Assembly (NCBI GenBank): GCA_002811645.1
Contig: PDIP01000011.1
Span: 112,056 to 143,604, forward strand
Length of the DNA stretch: 31,549 nt
Reading direction: 5' to 3'
Source of the DNA: Corallochytrium limacisporum
Lineage: Eukaryota; Opisthokonta
Under the pieces are notes generated by a model. It was given only the letters and a program-made list of their open reading frames with translations. It did no database searches and had not been told where the DNA came from. Below are positions 1 through 7,980 of the stretch, in pieces (position 1 is the stretch's first letter; each line of letters opens with the position of its first letter). The position numbers and the translations under genes are program-made.

Positions 1-86
1 TGAGTGAGTGAGTGAGTGAGTGAGTGAGTGAGTGAGTGAGTGAGTGAGTGAGTGAGTGAGTGAGTGAGTGAGTGAGTGAGTGAGTG
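1..86. repeat. (TGAG)n tetranucleotide microsatellite
   Basis: About 21 uninterrupted TGAG units open the window and may continue to its left. The array is not a known telomere repeat. It grades into pyrimidine-rich DNA. Confidence 0.97.
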
Positions 87-1150
87 TCTATGTGCGGGCG
101 TGTGTGCAGAGCCGATCGTGTGTCCGCTCCCCGCTTCTGTCTCTATCGATCTCTCCCTTTCTGTGTCTCTCTGTCCGTGTCCCTCTCGGGGTTGTTCTCT
201 CTCCTTTTTTTTCCCGTTTTTTCTTTACCTTTTTTTATTACTGGTCAAGTACAAAAAGAGAGGAACCGGTAAGAATCTGCCCTGTCCGAACAATCACAGC
301 AACACACACACACACACACACGCAATCTCCCTCTCCTGCTCTCTCAGTTTCCCCTCTCTCCGTCCGCTTTGTTAGGTACGTCCAGTACCCTCCTTTTCCT
401 GATCCCCCCCCCCCCTCTCGTCTTCCTCCCATCGCTCCGGAGACACCAAAGTTTTCTTTGTCTTGCTCCCTACTAGTGCCCCATGTGTTCAATCTGGCGG
501 CCGTCCTAACGCAGTCAATATTCCATACTAAATATACCCAATGTGAAAGTCATAAGGAACACAAGATCACAGAATGGCACGCCGCTTGCCCGAATTGGCG
601 TGTGGATGGGGGCCGCTAGTGTTGGGGGTATTTTCACCTTTTCATCTATTTTAATTCCCCTTGTCCTCTACCCATTTATTTCTCTTAACATAAATACTAC
701 GGTACCAAACTTGTGAATTCCCATCATCCAACGCCAATACACAACCCGCGCCGGTGTGGTGGGACGGTTGTCTCTTTCCTTTTTGTGTGTGTGTGTGTGT
801 GTGGCACAAAGGACCGTTTATTATAGTTGGTTTGGTTTCCCGGGTCGGTGGTCTCTCTCTCTTACCCTCCCTCCCCCTGTCTTGCCCTTTCTTTTTCATT
901 GACCCATCACCACCACCACCACCACAAAACAGAATAATGGGAAATAGCAGGTTGTTTACCAGTGTGTACGATTCTACTCCGTATATTCTCAGTACCCATC
1001 GGTTCACGTGCCGTGGCGAGACATCCCTCCTTGTTTTCTCTAGTCTCCCTCTGCTGCGCTTCGCTCCGCTTACTCGCTCGCCACTTCAAAGGCAACTCCT
1101 CCGCCCAACCCCCGGTGTCTTCTCCCTTCCCAAGTGTACGACCGGACAAC
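87..1150. other. Intergenic low-complexity DNA, no gene recognised
   Basis: This stretch is dominated by CT-rich tracts on the plus strand. It holds an (AC)n run at about 300-321, an oligo-C run near 405-415, a (GT)n run near 784-802 and a CAC triplet run near 907-925. Open frames here are short, use non-ATG starts or translate simple repeats, so none is called. Confidence 0.7.
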
Positions 1151-1159
1151 TTGGGAAAA

Positions 1160-1375
1160 ATGGCCACGAAGAAAAATACCCAAAACCCAAGAAAAGAAGA
1201 AGAAAAGAACCAAAACGGATCTGAGTTCGCCGGCCATCTTCAGAACCCACACCACCGCTCCTGCAGCCAACGCCGCAGCCAAGCTCCAAAGAAAACTTTC
1301 AAAATCAACAAAACTAAAAAAGACAAAACCAAAAATAAAAACCAGAACGAAGGGAGGAAACAAAGCGGAGAATAA
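1160..1375 (+). CDS. Possible small lysine-rich protein (71 aa), doubtful
   Basis: An ATG in a good context (AAAAATGGCC) opens a 71-codon frame rich in Lys, Asn and Gln, with clusters such as KTKKDKTKNKNQNE. The surrounding DNA switches abruptly from pyrimidine-rich to A-rich, which by itself produces lysine codons. A second overlapping frame (from about 1134) is also open and basic. I recognise no family. It could be a small basic nuclear or ribosome-associated protein, or simply A-rich noncoding DNA, which I consider at least as likely. Confidence 0.2.
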   Translation: MATKKNTQNPRKEEEKNQNGSEFAGHLQNPHHRSCSQRRSQAPKKTFKINKTKKDKTKNKNQNEGRKQSGE

Positions 1376-1698
1376 AACTGAACACCCTAGATATTGTAAT
1401 TAATCGATTTAAAGGGCGCGAACTGTCTCACCGGCAGCACAGTTGGTGCCGCCTGGACGGACCCGGATCAGTCACTGTTCGGGCATAGTAGTACCTACCG
1501 AGTTGTCTTGTCTCTGAAAAAGACGCGAGATGCTGCGATACTTTATTATCAAGTTGGTAGCTGTTATACCCTTAGTCAGGTTTTGCTGCGTCGAACATTG
1601 TTAAAAGTCGACTGCACAAGAGAAGTTTCCTCTTCCATAATTTCTAGTTAATGCACCTTGTGATCGACCGTGGACCAGGAAGACCACAAGCTGGATAG
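1376..1698. other. Gap downstream of the beta-helix gene
   Basis: Mixed-composition DNA presumably holds the 3' UTR of the minus-strand gene that ends at 1699. I see no ORF of note, no RNA gene and no clear repeat. Confidence 0.6.
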
Positions 1699-3465
1699 TC
1701 ATAAGGTTCTGTACAGGCGGAAAATAGCAAACGCTGCCACCAGGACGATGACAACGATGTACATTAGGGACGGAACGCCTGCCCCTGGCGAAATCCCGTC
1801 GTAATTGCCGCCTGGCATATATGCGTTGTCGGCAACACCAGTGTACTTATATGCCGAGCCCTGGTCCAGCTCGTGGCGGAGTTTGACCTGGGACAGGAAC
1901 AGGGAGCCTGGTTCCACGCGCTTACCCAGTCCATCGTAGTAGAGACAAGAGTTGGTCTCCAGGAGGAAATTATCATACCCAGAGATACCGATGATGAACG
2001 GCATCATGAACAGGTGGCGGTCGCTGGACGACTCGGACCAAAAGTCGTAGATGTAGTCGTGGTTCACATTGCCAGATTCGTGGTGGAAATTCCAGATGAC
2101 CATGTCATGGCCGTGATGGGGCAAGCGGTTGTTCGGGCCACCGTTCGGGGTCAGTGTGCCTCCTCGAACTTCTTCGAGAAGAGTTGCATAGGGCAGGCCA
2201 CCGTGGAAGTCCGTGGACGACTTGGCGCCCATCTTGAACTTGCGTATGACAGATCCGACGGCATTGAAGCCGACCGAAGGACCAAAGAAATAACCCACAG
2301 AGTCTGTAATCTCCTGCACAAGTACACCATACGTGAAACGCAGGCGGATGGTTACGTAGCCCGGAGTACCCCGGAAAGTGATTGCCTCTATGGTGGTTGC
2401 ACTGCAGCTGTTCATGTAAATGCCAAAGGTCATGTCCGTGAAGGTCATGTCGCGAATCCAACCGTTGCGAACGTTGTTCATGCGGATGCCCGAGAAACCA
2501 TAGCGTTGACGATCGGTTGGATCGGCCTTGCGCATCCTGAAAGGTTTATGGTGGTTGCCCTTGATGTCGATGCTTTCAACCGCAACGTTGGTTAAGTGCA
2601 AGTATTCGACAATCTCAAAATCTAGAAACTGCTCAAAGATGGATATGTGGAGCGGTTCGCTCAGAAGCAGAACGCGATTCAATGCGTCGATACGTTCGAT
2701 GCAGTGAATCTCGTTCATGTGGAAGCCGTTTTCGATCAGACCCTTCCGTTTGGGCAGCCTTGGAGTGTCGTAGTAAATGCGGGCATACTTGAACCCTTCA
2801 TACCGTAGACGGAAGCACATGCCTTCCCGTAGACCGGAAATACTTTCCACCGACATCACCCGTGTGTTTTTCTCAATTGGTCCAGCCAGGCGAGTCAGGC
2901 CTTTGCCTTGGACCTCCTTTGGTCCAATCTCCAGTCCAAAGATACCCTCCGTCGACGGGGTATCCCTGCCTCGCTTCATAATTATGTTTGTCCGCTTGTC
3001 ACCGGTGGTGCAGCCTTTGAGTATAATGTTGCTTGATGAGATCCGCAAGGCCGGTTTATCGGCCTGCATCATGATCTCGTAATATCCACAGTTAAAGTAG
3101 ACGATTCCGCCGCCGACCTTCTCCGCTGCAAAAATGGCATTTTGAATGGCCTCTGTGTCATCGACCTTGTCGTTGATCTGTGCCCCGTAGTCCTTAACGT
3201 GGAAGAGGTTTTCACCGGTAGCCACAGCTGCCTCAGGAGTGTCCGGAATCCTGGGAATATAACTGTTCTGGTACATGTACCCAGCGTATGAAAAGTCAGG
3301 CAGATAGCTGACCGGTTCCCGCAATCCTTGTTTCACGGGCGCCAGCCGGAGATCTTTTTCGTAAGCGGTCCACATTTTGGCCTTAATGGTCGAGGCCGCA
3401 TTGTCAACTGCTGTAGTTCCGCTCACTGTGGCGAGAAAAGCTACTAAGGAACCCAGAACCTTCAT
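1699..3465 (-). CDS. Secreted or surface-anchored right-handed beta-helix (pectate-lyase-like) protein
   Basis: This 588-residue protein starts at an ATG in an ideal context (GCCACCATGAAG). Residues 1-19 form a signal peptide. A segment with LPDFSYAGY (55-63) precedes the typical N-terminal motif of Pectate_lyase_3/GH55-like beta-helix proteins, NLFHVKDYGAQINDKVDD (86-103), followed by AIQNAI and GGGIVYF. The rest resembles beta-helix rungs with repeated IxxxxI patterns and an aromatic/His/Asp-rich C-terminal half. Near the C-terminus a single hydrophobic helix (about 565-581) ends in the short basic tail RLYRTL. I infer a type I membrane topology with the helix outside the cell, acting on a polysaccharide. 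The family fits polysaccharide lyases or hydrolases, but substrate and catalytic residues cannot be assigned by eye. It could also be a non-catalytic adhesin. No introns are seen. Confidence 0.85.
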   Translation of the reverse strand: MKVLGSLVAFLATVSGTTAVDNAASTIKAKMWTAYEKDLRLAPVKQGLREPVSYLPDFSYAGYMYQNSYIPRIPDTPEAAVATGENLFHVKDYGAQINDKVDDTEAIQNAIFAAEKVGGGIVYFNCGYYEIMMQADKPALRISSSNIILKGCTTGDKRTNIIMKRGRDTPSTEGIFGLEIGPKEVQGKGLTRLAGPIEKNTRVMSVESISGLREGMCFRLRYEGFKYARIYYDTPRLPKRKGLIENGFHMNEIHCIERIDALNRVLLLSEPLHISIFEQFLDFEIVEYLHLTNVAVESIDIKGNHHKPFRMRKADPTDRQRYGFSGIRMNNVRNGWIRDMTFTDMTFGIYMNSCSATTIEAITFRGTPGYVTIRLRFTYGVLVQEITDSVGYFFGPSVGFNAVGSVIRKFKMGAKSSTDFHGGLPYATLLEEVRGGTLTPNGGPNNRLPHHGHDMVIWNFHHESGNVNHDYIYDFWSESSSDRHLFMMPFIIGISGYDNFLLETNSCLYYDGLGKRVEPGSLFLSQVKLRHELDQGSAYKYTGVADNAYMPGGNYDGISPGAGVPSLMYIVVIVLVAAFAIFRLYRTL

Positions 3466-3519
3466 GGTGGCTAATGGTTGTGAGGGTTTCTGATATGAAT
3501 TTGAGATGCTGCAAGGGTC

Positions 3520-3528
3520 AATATATAC
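3520..3528 (-). promoter_or_regulatory. TATA box of the beta-helix gene
   Basis: On the minus strand GTATATATTG lies about 57 bp upstream of the start codon at 3465. The spacing resembles that of the boxes before the gene at 7981 and the short ORF at 3692. Confidence 0.55.
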
Positions 3529-3627
3529 ACACCTCGGTCACGGTGCAGTCGCTCTCACACTAATGACTTGAAGGAACTATAGGGTTTCTGTCATTTCTTT
3601 ACTTCGAGGTGTCCTTTGAATTTCAGT

Positions 3628-3635
3628 GATATATC
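3628..3635 (+). promoter_or_regulatory. TATA-like box, divergent from the previous promoter
   Basis: GATATATC on the plus strand lies 62 bp upstream of the ATG at 3692. With the minus-strand box at about 3524 it would form a compact divergent promoter. Confidence 0.35.
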
Positions 3636-3691
3636 GCCCTGGGACTCGAAAGGGACAGATTTGCGTTCCCGAGCAAGTTTCCACACCTACC

Positions 3692-3787
3692 ATGAGTGTC
3701 ACAGATTTTGGGGTAGAGAAGAAGGCCACCGACCTTGTTCTACCCGGCACGTTGTCACCCAAAAACACACTTTTGCTCGTCTCGTGA
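3692..3787 (+). CDS. Short ORF or first exon, 31 codons
   Basis: An ATG in an excellent context (CCTACCATGAGTG) starts a 31-codon frame beginning MSVTDFGVEKK and ending LLLVS. The stop overlaps a possible donor (TCTC|GTGAAG), so this may be the first coding exon of a spliced gene rather than a complete peptide. No product is recognised. Support is the start context and the TATA-like box 62 bp upstream. I did not find a convincing second exon. An overlapping frame from 3616 and a minus-strand frame at 3577-3888 are alternatives. Confidence 0.3.
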   Translation: MSVTDFGVEKKATDLVLPGTLSPKNTLLLVS

Positions 3788-3888
3788 AGCAAAACCATAA
3801 CACCATTCTGGGTTTCGTCGCTACTGCAAAAGGTTCGAAAAGAAGGTTGCGGATTCGCAAGTGACGGGCCAAAGAATTCCACCATCAC

Positions 3889-5690
3889 CAGGAGAAAGAG
3901 GAGGGGTTACTTTCTTATTGTGGCTTGTCTCTCATCCGTTGGCCCGGCCGAGTTGGGTGCACGGGAAGGGGGTGTCCCTCCTTCCTTTGCCAGGCCGTTT
4001 CAACGTTTTGCCTCGTTCTTTTTGAGACTGTTCCCCCCCCCCCCCGGGCCTCCCCGGGCCTCCCCCGGGGCCCCGCTGCTACGGAGGTTGCTTCCTGGCT
4101 TCACCACCAGCGTCCGCCCTCCGGACCTCCCCCCCCCCTTCCTCTTCTCCGTGTGTTTCCTGGTATCTCTGTGTGTGTGTTCTTGCCATTGCCTGCCTTC
4201 CTGGTTGCGCGCCCGCTCCCCGGGGAACCCTCGGAACCTCTGGGCACCCTCCAAAGTTTTTTTTATTTTGAGAATTTATCTCGCTTTCTCCCTACAACCC
4301 CTCCCTCACAGGAGCGAAGGAGAGCAAAGCGGTCACGAATTTCCCCCGGGGAAAGGTCTGGGTCCAGGCAGTATAGCCCCGCGGGGGGGGGGAGGCGGGG
4401 GAGAGCAGGCAGTGGTGGGGAGGGCGGAGTATGTGTTTTTTTTTCGTGTTTACCGTCCTCACCACCAAAAATCAACAAGCAAACACCACGCAAGACCAAG
4501 ACCCACCTCAACAACCGAGTGGACCCCAACAACGATTGACCAGCTAGCTACTCGTACGTAACGGTCTAAGTTATTCATACCGTACCCTAAGGACTAACAA
4601 AGACCCTGTTTGCCCTTTTTATTTTTCTTCCTTTTTTTCAAAAAATGAAAGACATGTTTTTTTTCTTTCGGGTCTCTGTTTTGCCTTTTCGTTCGTCAGT
4701 CTCTCTCTCTCTCTTTCTCTCAGTGTCTCTCCTTCCCAAGCCAGGCGGGAGTATTCAGACCGAAGTTCCAGTGTTTCAGTGGGGGTCCCAACGCAGTGTT
4801 TCCTCCGGGAAAAGGAGCGGAGAGCGCCGCACCACGGATCCACTACTCCCCACCACCACCCCCGCTGCGGTGTTTTTCCTTTTTTTCTTCCTCCCGCACG
4901 TCCCCGCTACCGGTGACACTTCCGATACTTTCACTATTGGCGCTCTGCCCCGGGATGCTCTATCTCTGTGTTCCTTGGCCCGCCACACAACCCTGGGCCG
5001 CAAAACCAAAATCTCCACAATTTTTATTCTTGCCCTGTATTCTCTCGTTTTACTGGTCCAACGTCCCGAGATGGATTGCCTTTTGTACTCATACTTTTTT
5101 CCGTCCCGGTCCTTATCGGCCCTGCCTGGCAGAGGTCGTAGTTTCGGTATAGATCTCGCGAGGATCGGTTAGATCCCAATATGGACTCTGGGCGGCTATC
5201 GGTCAATACTAATCTTCTTTTCCTCCCCCCCCCTTTTTTTCTTTCTTCCCCTTTCCTTTGTCTATTTTTTTCCATTCTTTGGGAGCCCCATTTGTAATAC
5301 ACGGTCTGCAAGGCTTACCATAGAGCCGGGAGGGAGAGGGTGAGGGAGAGGAAGGGGGAGAGCCCGGGAGAGTGTGATTAATGTGCCAATACGGAGAAAG
5401 TCTGAGAAACGGTGGCTGGGATGGCTGGGCAGTCTTGGCCGGGCCATGGGGGTGATTTCAAAGGACCATCTGAGCCATCGAGGACAAAAGGACAACAGCG
5501 AAGAGAGCTAAAAGAGCTGTGAGAGAGGGAGAGAGAGAGCGAGAGAGAGAGAATACGCGTCCCCAGCCCCGGTGGGAAAGCAAATCGATACTTAATGTAT
5601 AATAATGAACTGGACAAATAGAATTCCCGTGGACCAGGTGCATGGTCAAACCTAAGGAATTTTCAAACATTGCGGAGATCGTGAGACACC
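3889..5690. other. Intergenic low-complexity DNA, no gene recognised
   Basis: This holds alternating oligo-C/oligo-G blocks (about 4034-4078 and 4380-4420), CT-rich tracts (4640-4730, 5220-5270), a purine-rich stretch (5325-5375) and a (GA)n run at about 5525-5551. Frames on both strands are open mainly because of the biased composition. I see no supported gene, but small exons cannot be excluded. Confidence 0.6.
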
Positions 5691-5786
5691 ATGGCGTCCT
5701 TGGGTTTGTTGCCTAGAGTGTGGTTTCAGTTTCTCTTCTCAGCAACTGTTGTACTGTATTTCTTAGACATCCGACAAAGCCGGTGA
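5691..5786 (+). CDS. Possible first exon of a small membrane protein
   Basis: An ATG in a strong context (GACACCATGGCG) starts a 31-codon frame with an N-terminal hydrophobic helix (WFQFLFSATVVLYFL, about residues 11-25) and ends at a TGA overlapping a possible donor (CCG|GTGATT). TATAATAA lies at 5598-5605. If the donor at 5783 joins an acceptor at 5950, the frame continues into 5951-6071 in phase. The acceptor lacks a good pyrimidine tract, so this join is inference. The product is not recognised. Confidence 0.3.
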   Translation: MASLGLLPRVWFQFLFSATVVLYFLDIRQSR

Positions 5787-5950
5787 TTCAGTTGCCCTGG
5801 CCAAAAGGAGTCCCAGTGGGCTGTGGGTTGGTGTGACATACGGACCATAGCAAAGCCATCCGTGCCATGGGGCGATCCGTCGTCTGCCCCAAGGCGAGCG
5901 AGCCAACTGCGTTCCGTGATCGTACAGTGTCCCACTGTTCCATAGTGGAG

Positions 5951-6071
5951 ATTCTTGAACAACTCAGGTTGCTTCCGTGACGTTGATTACATAGCGGACA
6001 GTATGTCCCCGTTCATCGAGGAAGAGATTCAAGGCAAAGCGGCGAGCAATGCGACAGCTAGCACGGGTTAA
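5951..6071 (+). CDS. Possible terminal exon of the same small gene
   Basis: This short frame contains FRDVDYIADSMSPFIEEEIQ and ends in a Ser/Thr/Ala tail before TAA at 6069-6071. Its mixed acidic and hydrophobic composition looks protein-like rather than repeat-derived. The acceptor could also be at 5967 (AACTCAG), in a different phase. I do not recognise a family. Confidence 0.25.
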
Positions 6072-6450
6072 GTGTATGTATCCACGCTCCGGAAATTTGC
6101 CAACAACAACACCTCCCCTTCCCCGGGACACCCCCCAAAACATCTCGTCAACCGGCGTGAGATGCCCCTCTGTCTGACCCAGCCATTGGAGTGGTAGTTC
6201 TGCCCGTCATCGGTTGCCAATTCGAGTGGTGGTCAGCACAGACGAAGAACAGCGCAAGAGAGGCAACGGGGGCCGAATAAGATCTTTGGTTTTTTGCTGC
6301 GGTGGTGAGGGAAGGGGAGGGGGGCTGTGAGGAGAAAATGGAATCCCCCTGTATGAACCGCCGAGTAATGTGAACCCCACCACCCAGCGTGTGTGGCAAC
6401 CTCGAACGACTCTCGCTCAGGTCCGCGTTCGTCCGACGCACGCCGAAAAG
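6072..6450. other. Gap, nothing recognised
   Basis: Mixed-composition DNA with a G-rich patch near 6300-6335. Overlapping frames occur on both strands; none has a convincing start and composition. Confidence 0.5.
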
Positions 6451-6648
6451 ATGCCGAACCAATCTGGGACTGAGCCTCCCCCGCGGTTCCCCTGGACTGT
6501 TTCGGTTGAAGCAAGTGGACGTTCCCGGGTTCTCTCGCGTTCTCCGGTCGCAATTTTCTTTGTGGCCCTTGTGGTACCAATGGGGGGATTCTTGCTCCTT
6601 CAGATCAGTACTGAACGTACGTCGGTTCCGAGCTGGTCTTTTGATTAA
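6451..6648 (+). CDS. Possible small single-pass membrane protein (65 aa)
   Basis: An ATG after CCGAAAAG begins a 65-codon frame: a Pro/Arg/Ser-rich N-terminal part, then a hydrophobic helix (PVAIFFVALVVPMGGFLLL, about residues 32-50), then a short polar tail. The arrangement is that of a tail-anchored or single-pass small protein. A longer overlapping frame (from 6389) and a minus-strand frame (6233-6580) are also open here, so strand and frame are uncertain. No family is recognised. Confidence 0.3.
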   Translation: MPNQSGTEPPPRFPWTVSVEASGRSRVLSRSPVAIFFVALVVPMGGFLLLQISTERTSVPSWSFD

Positions 6649-7071
6649 TCAAGCGACCGCCACCGCACTCAGACAGACCGAGGACAGTCACTGTGTGCGA
6701 GCATAAGGGGACCCCAAGTCAGCAAGCTGCTCAATGTGCCAAGCGCAGGCAGGAGACACAGAGAGAGAGAGAGAGATAAGAGAGCGCATGAGGGGGGGGA
6801 GCCCACAGCACTTGGCCCCGTAGAACCTCTGCCCTCCAAGCCCCCCGTTCGTCCATGTTTGATCTTGTATTTTGTCGTCGCGTCGAAGTGTGGGAGGGTG
6901 GGCCTCAGTCCGGCGCATCCTTCCAAAGGCACAAACCCGTACATTCAATATAGAACTTCCTGACTGTGGCCATAACAGTGTTTTCAGCCAACCCCGAAAC
7001 CACCTCTCGCGCGCTGGTTGCTCTATCAGTTAGTATATGACTCGATCGGCTCGCTCGTTCCCCTGTTTGCG
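6649..7071. other. Gap with (GA)n/(CT)n runs
   Basis: A (GA)n run lies near 6760-6776 and a G-run near 6792-6799. No supported gene is seen. Confidence 0.5.
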
Positions 7072-7239
7072 ATGGTGTGTTTGTCTCAGTATGTGAACTG
7101 TATCCTCGTGATTGGTGGCTGCCCCTCATCCGTAACGCGAGATGGGACTGGGTTGTACGTACGGTGGGATACTTCGCAGGGGGGCACCGGGTTTGCTTCC
7201 AATTACCTCCGTTCGTCAGCGGTGCTTGTGAGCGGCTGA
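7072..7239 (+). CDS. Possible small protein (55 aa), unrecognised
   Basis: An ATG starts a 55-codon frame with a hydrophobic Cys-containing N-terminus (YVNCILVIGGC) and the polar segment GLYVRWDTSQGGTGF. A TATA-like AGTATATGA lies about 38 bp upstream. Composition is balanced rather than repeat-derived. There is no recognisable family, and the start context (-3 G) is only moderate. Confidence 0.25.
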   Translation: MVCLSQYVNCILVIGGCPSSVTRDGTGLYVRWDTSQGGTGFASNYLRSSAVLVSG

Positions 7240-7917
7240 TGGGTCAGCACCGGGTTTTTTTTCTGCCCTACTCCACTTCCCCCCCCCCCCTTGCCCGGGG
7301 GTCTTCTCGCAGACCGCCCCCTTCACGGGCCTCTCTTTCTCGGCACGGGGACGGTTGTACGCAAGTGCGGGCCGGAGACGTCAGCGCTTCGAAATTTTAG
7401 CTCTCGCGGCCACCCACCAGCTGCTGCTGGCCCAGTATTTTTTACTTTTTAGAAATTGTGGCAGCAGTGAGACTTTTGGGGGGGGGTTCTGACGGGGAGT
7501 GTCAGGACCGAGGGAGGGGGGGTGTGGGTGCGCGTGTGTGCATGGTTGTGAAGAGGTGTGTGTGTGTATTGTATGTTTGTTTTCTGGGGAGTTCCGGACC
7601 TGTAGACGTCAAACAGATGGGTTCTAAGTATGTCCGGTATATCCGATGTGGTTTCGACACGTCAGCGAATCTGAGAGCAGTCAGCAAGGGAAATCTGTCT
7701 AGTCTGGGTCCTTGAAGGTGCGCAGCCAGGGGTGCCGCATCACGGTCAGCACTCGTCTCAATATTGACGGCGAACACGCTTTGGGAATGAGTAGAACCCA
7801 TCGGCAAAAGAGTTTCCAATGTATGTGAGAAGCCGGGGTTGGAAATAGAGAGAGAGAAATACTATAGTTCGGAACTGAGGAGCTTGATCCATCGGAGCTT
7901 AGACGGAGAGATCCCAC
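7240..7917. other. Region upstream of the methionine synthase reductase gene, ambiguous coding potential
   Basis: This contains an oligo-C run (about 7277-7289), G-runs near 7479 and 7511, and a (GT)n run near 7557-7567. A minus-strand frame (7502-7801, 99 aa, begins MGSTHSQSVF) and a plus-strand frame over the same bases both look protein-like in part. I cannot decide between them, so neither is called as a gene. Confidence 0.4.
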
Positions 7918-7920
7918 GAT

Positions 7921-7927
7921 TATATAC
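7921..7927 (+). promoter_or_regulatory. TATA box of the methionine synthase reductase gene
   Basis: TATATAC lies 60 bp upstream of the preferred ATG at 7981. Confidence 0.5.
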
Positions 7928-7980
7928 CCACTTCCGGAACGAGAAATACAAATTGAGATCAAATGTGCGTCGTGCCCACC

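Noticed and set aside
1..86. (TGAG)n as a telomere
   Set aside because: The unit does not match known telomere repeats, and the neighbouring DNA shows ordinary intergenic microsatellites.
7699..7801. Minus-strand VMRHPWLRTF resembling the end of a protein kinase domain
   Set aside because: Only a few residues match; no other kinase motif (glycine loop, HRD, DFG) occurs in any nearby frame.
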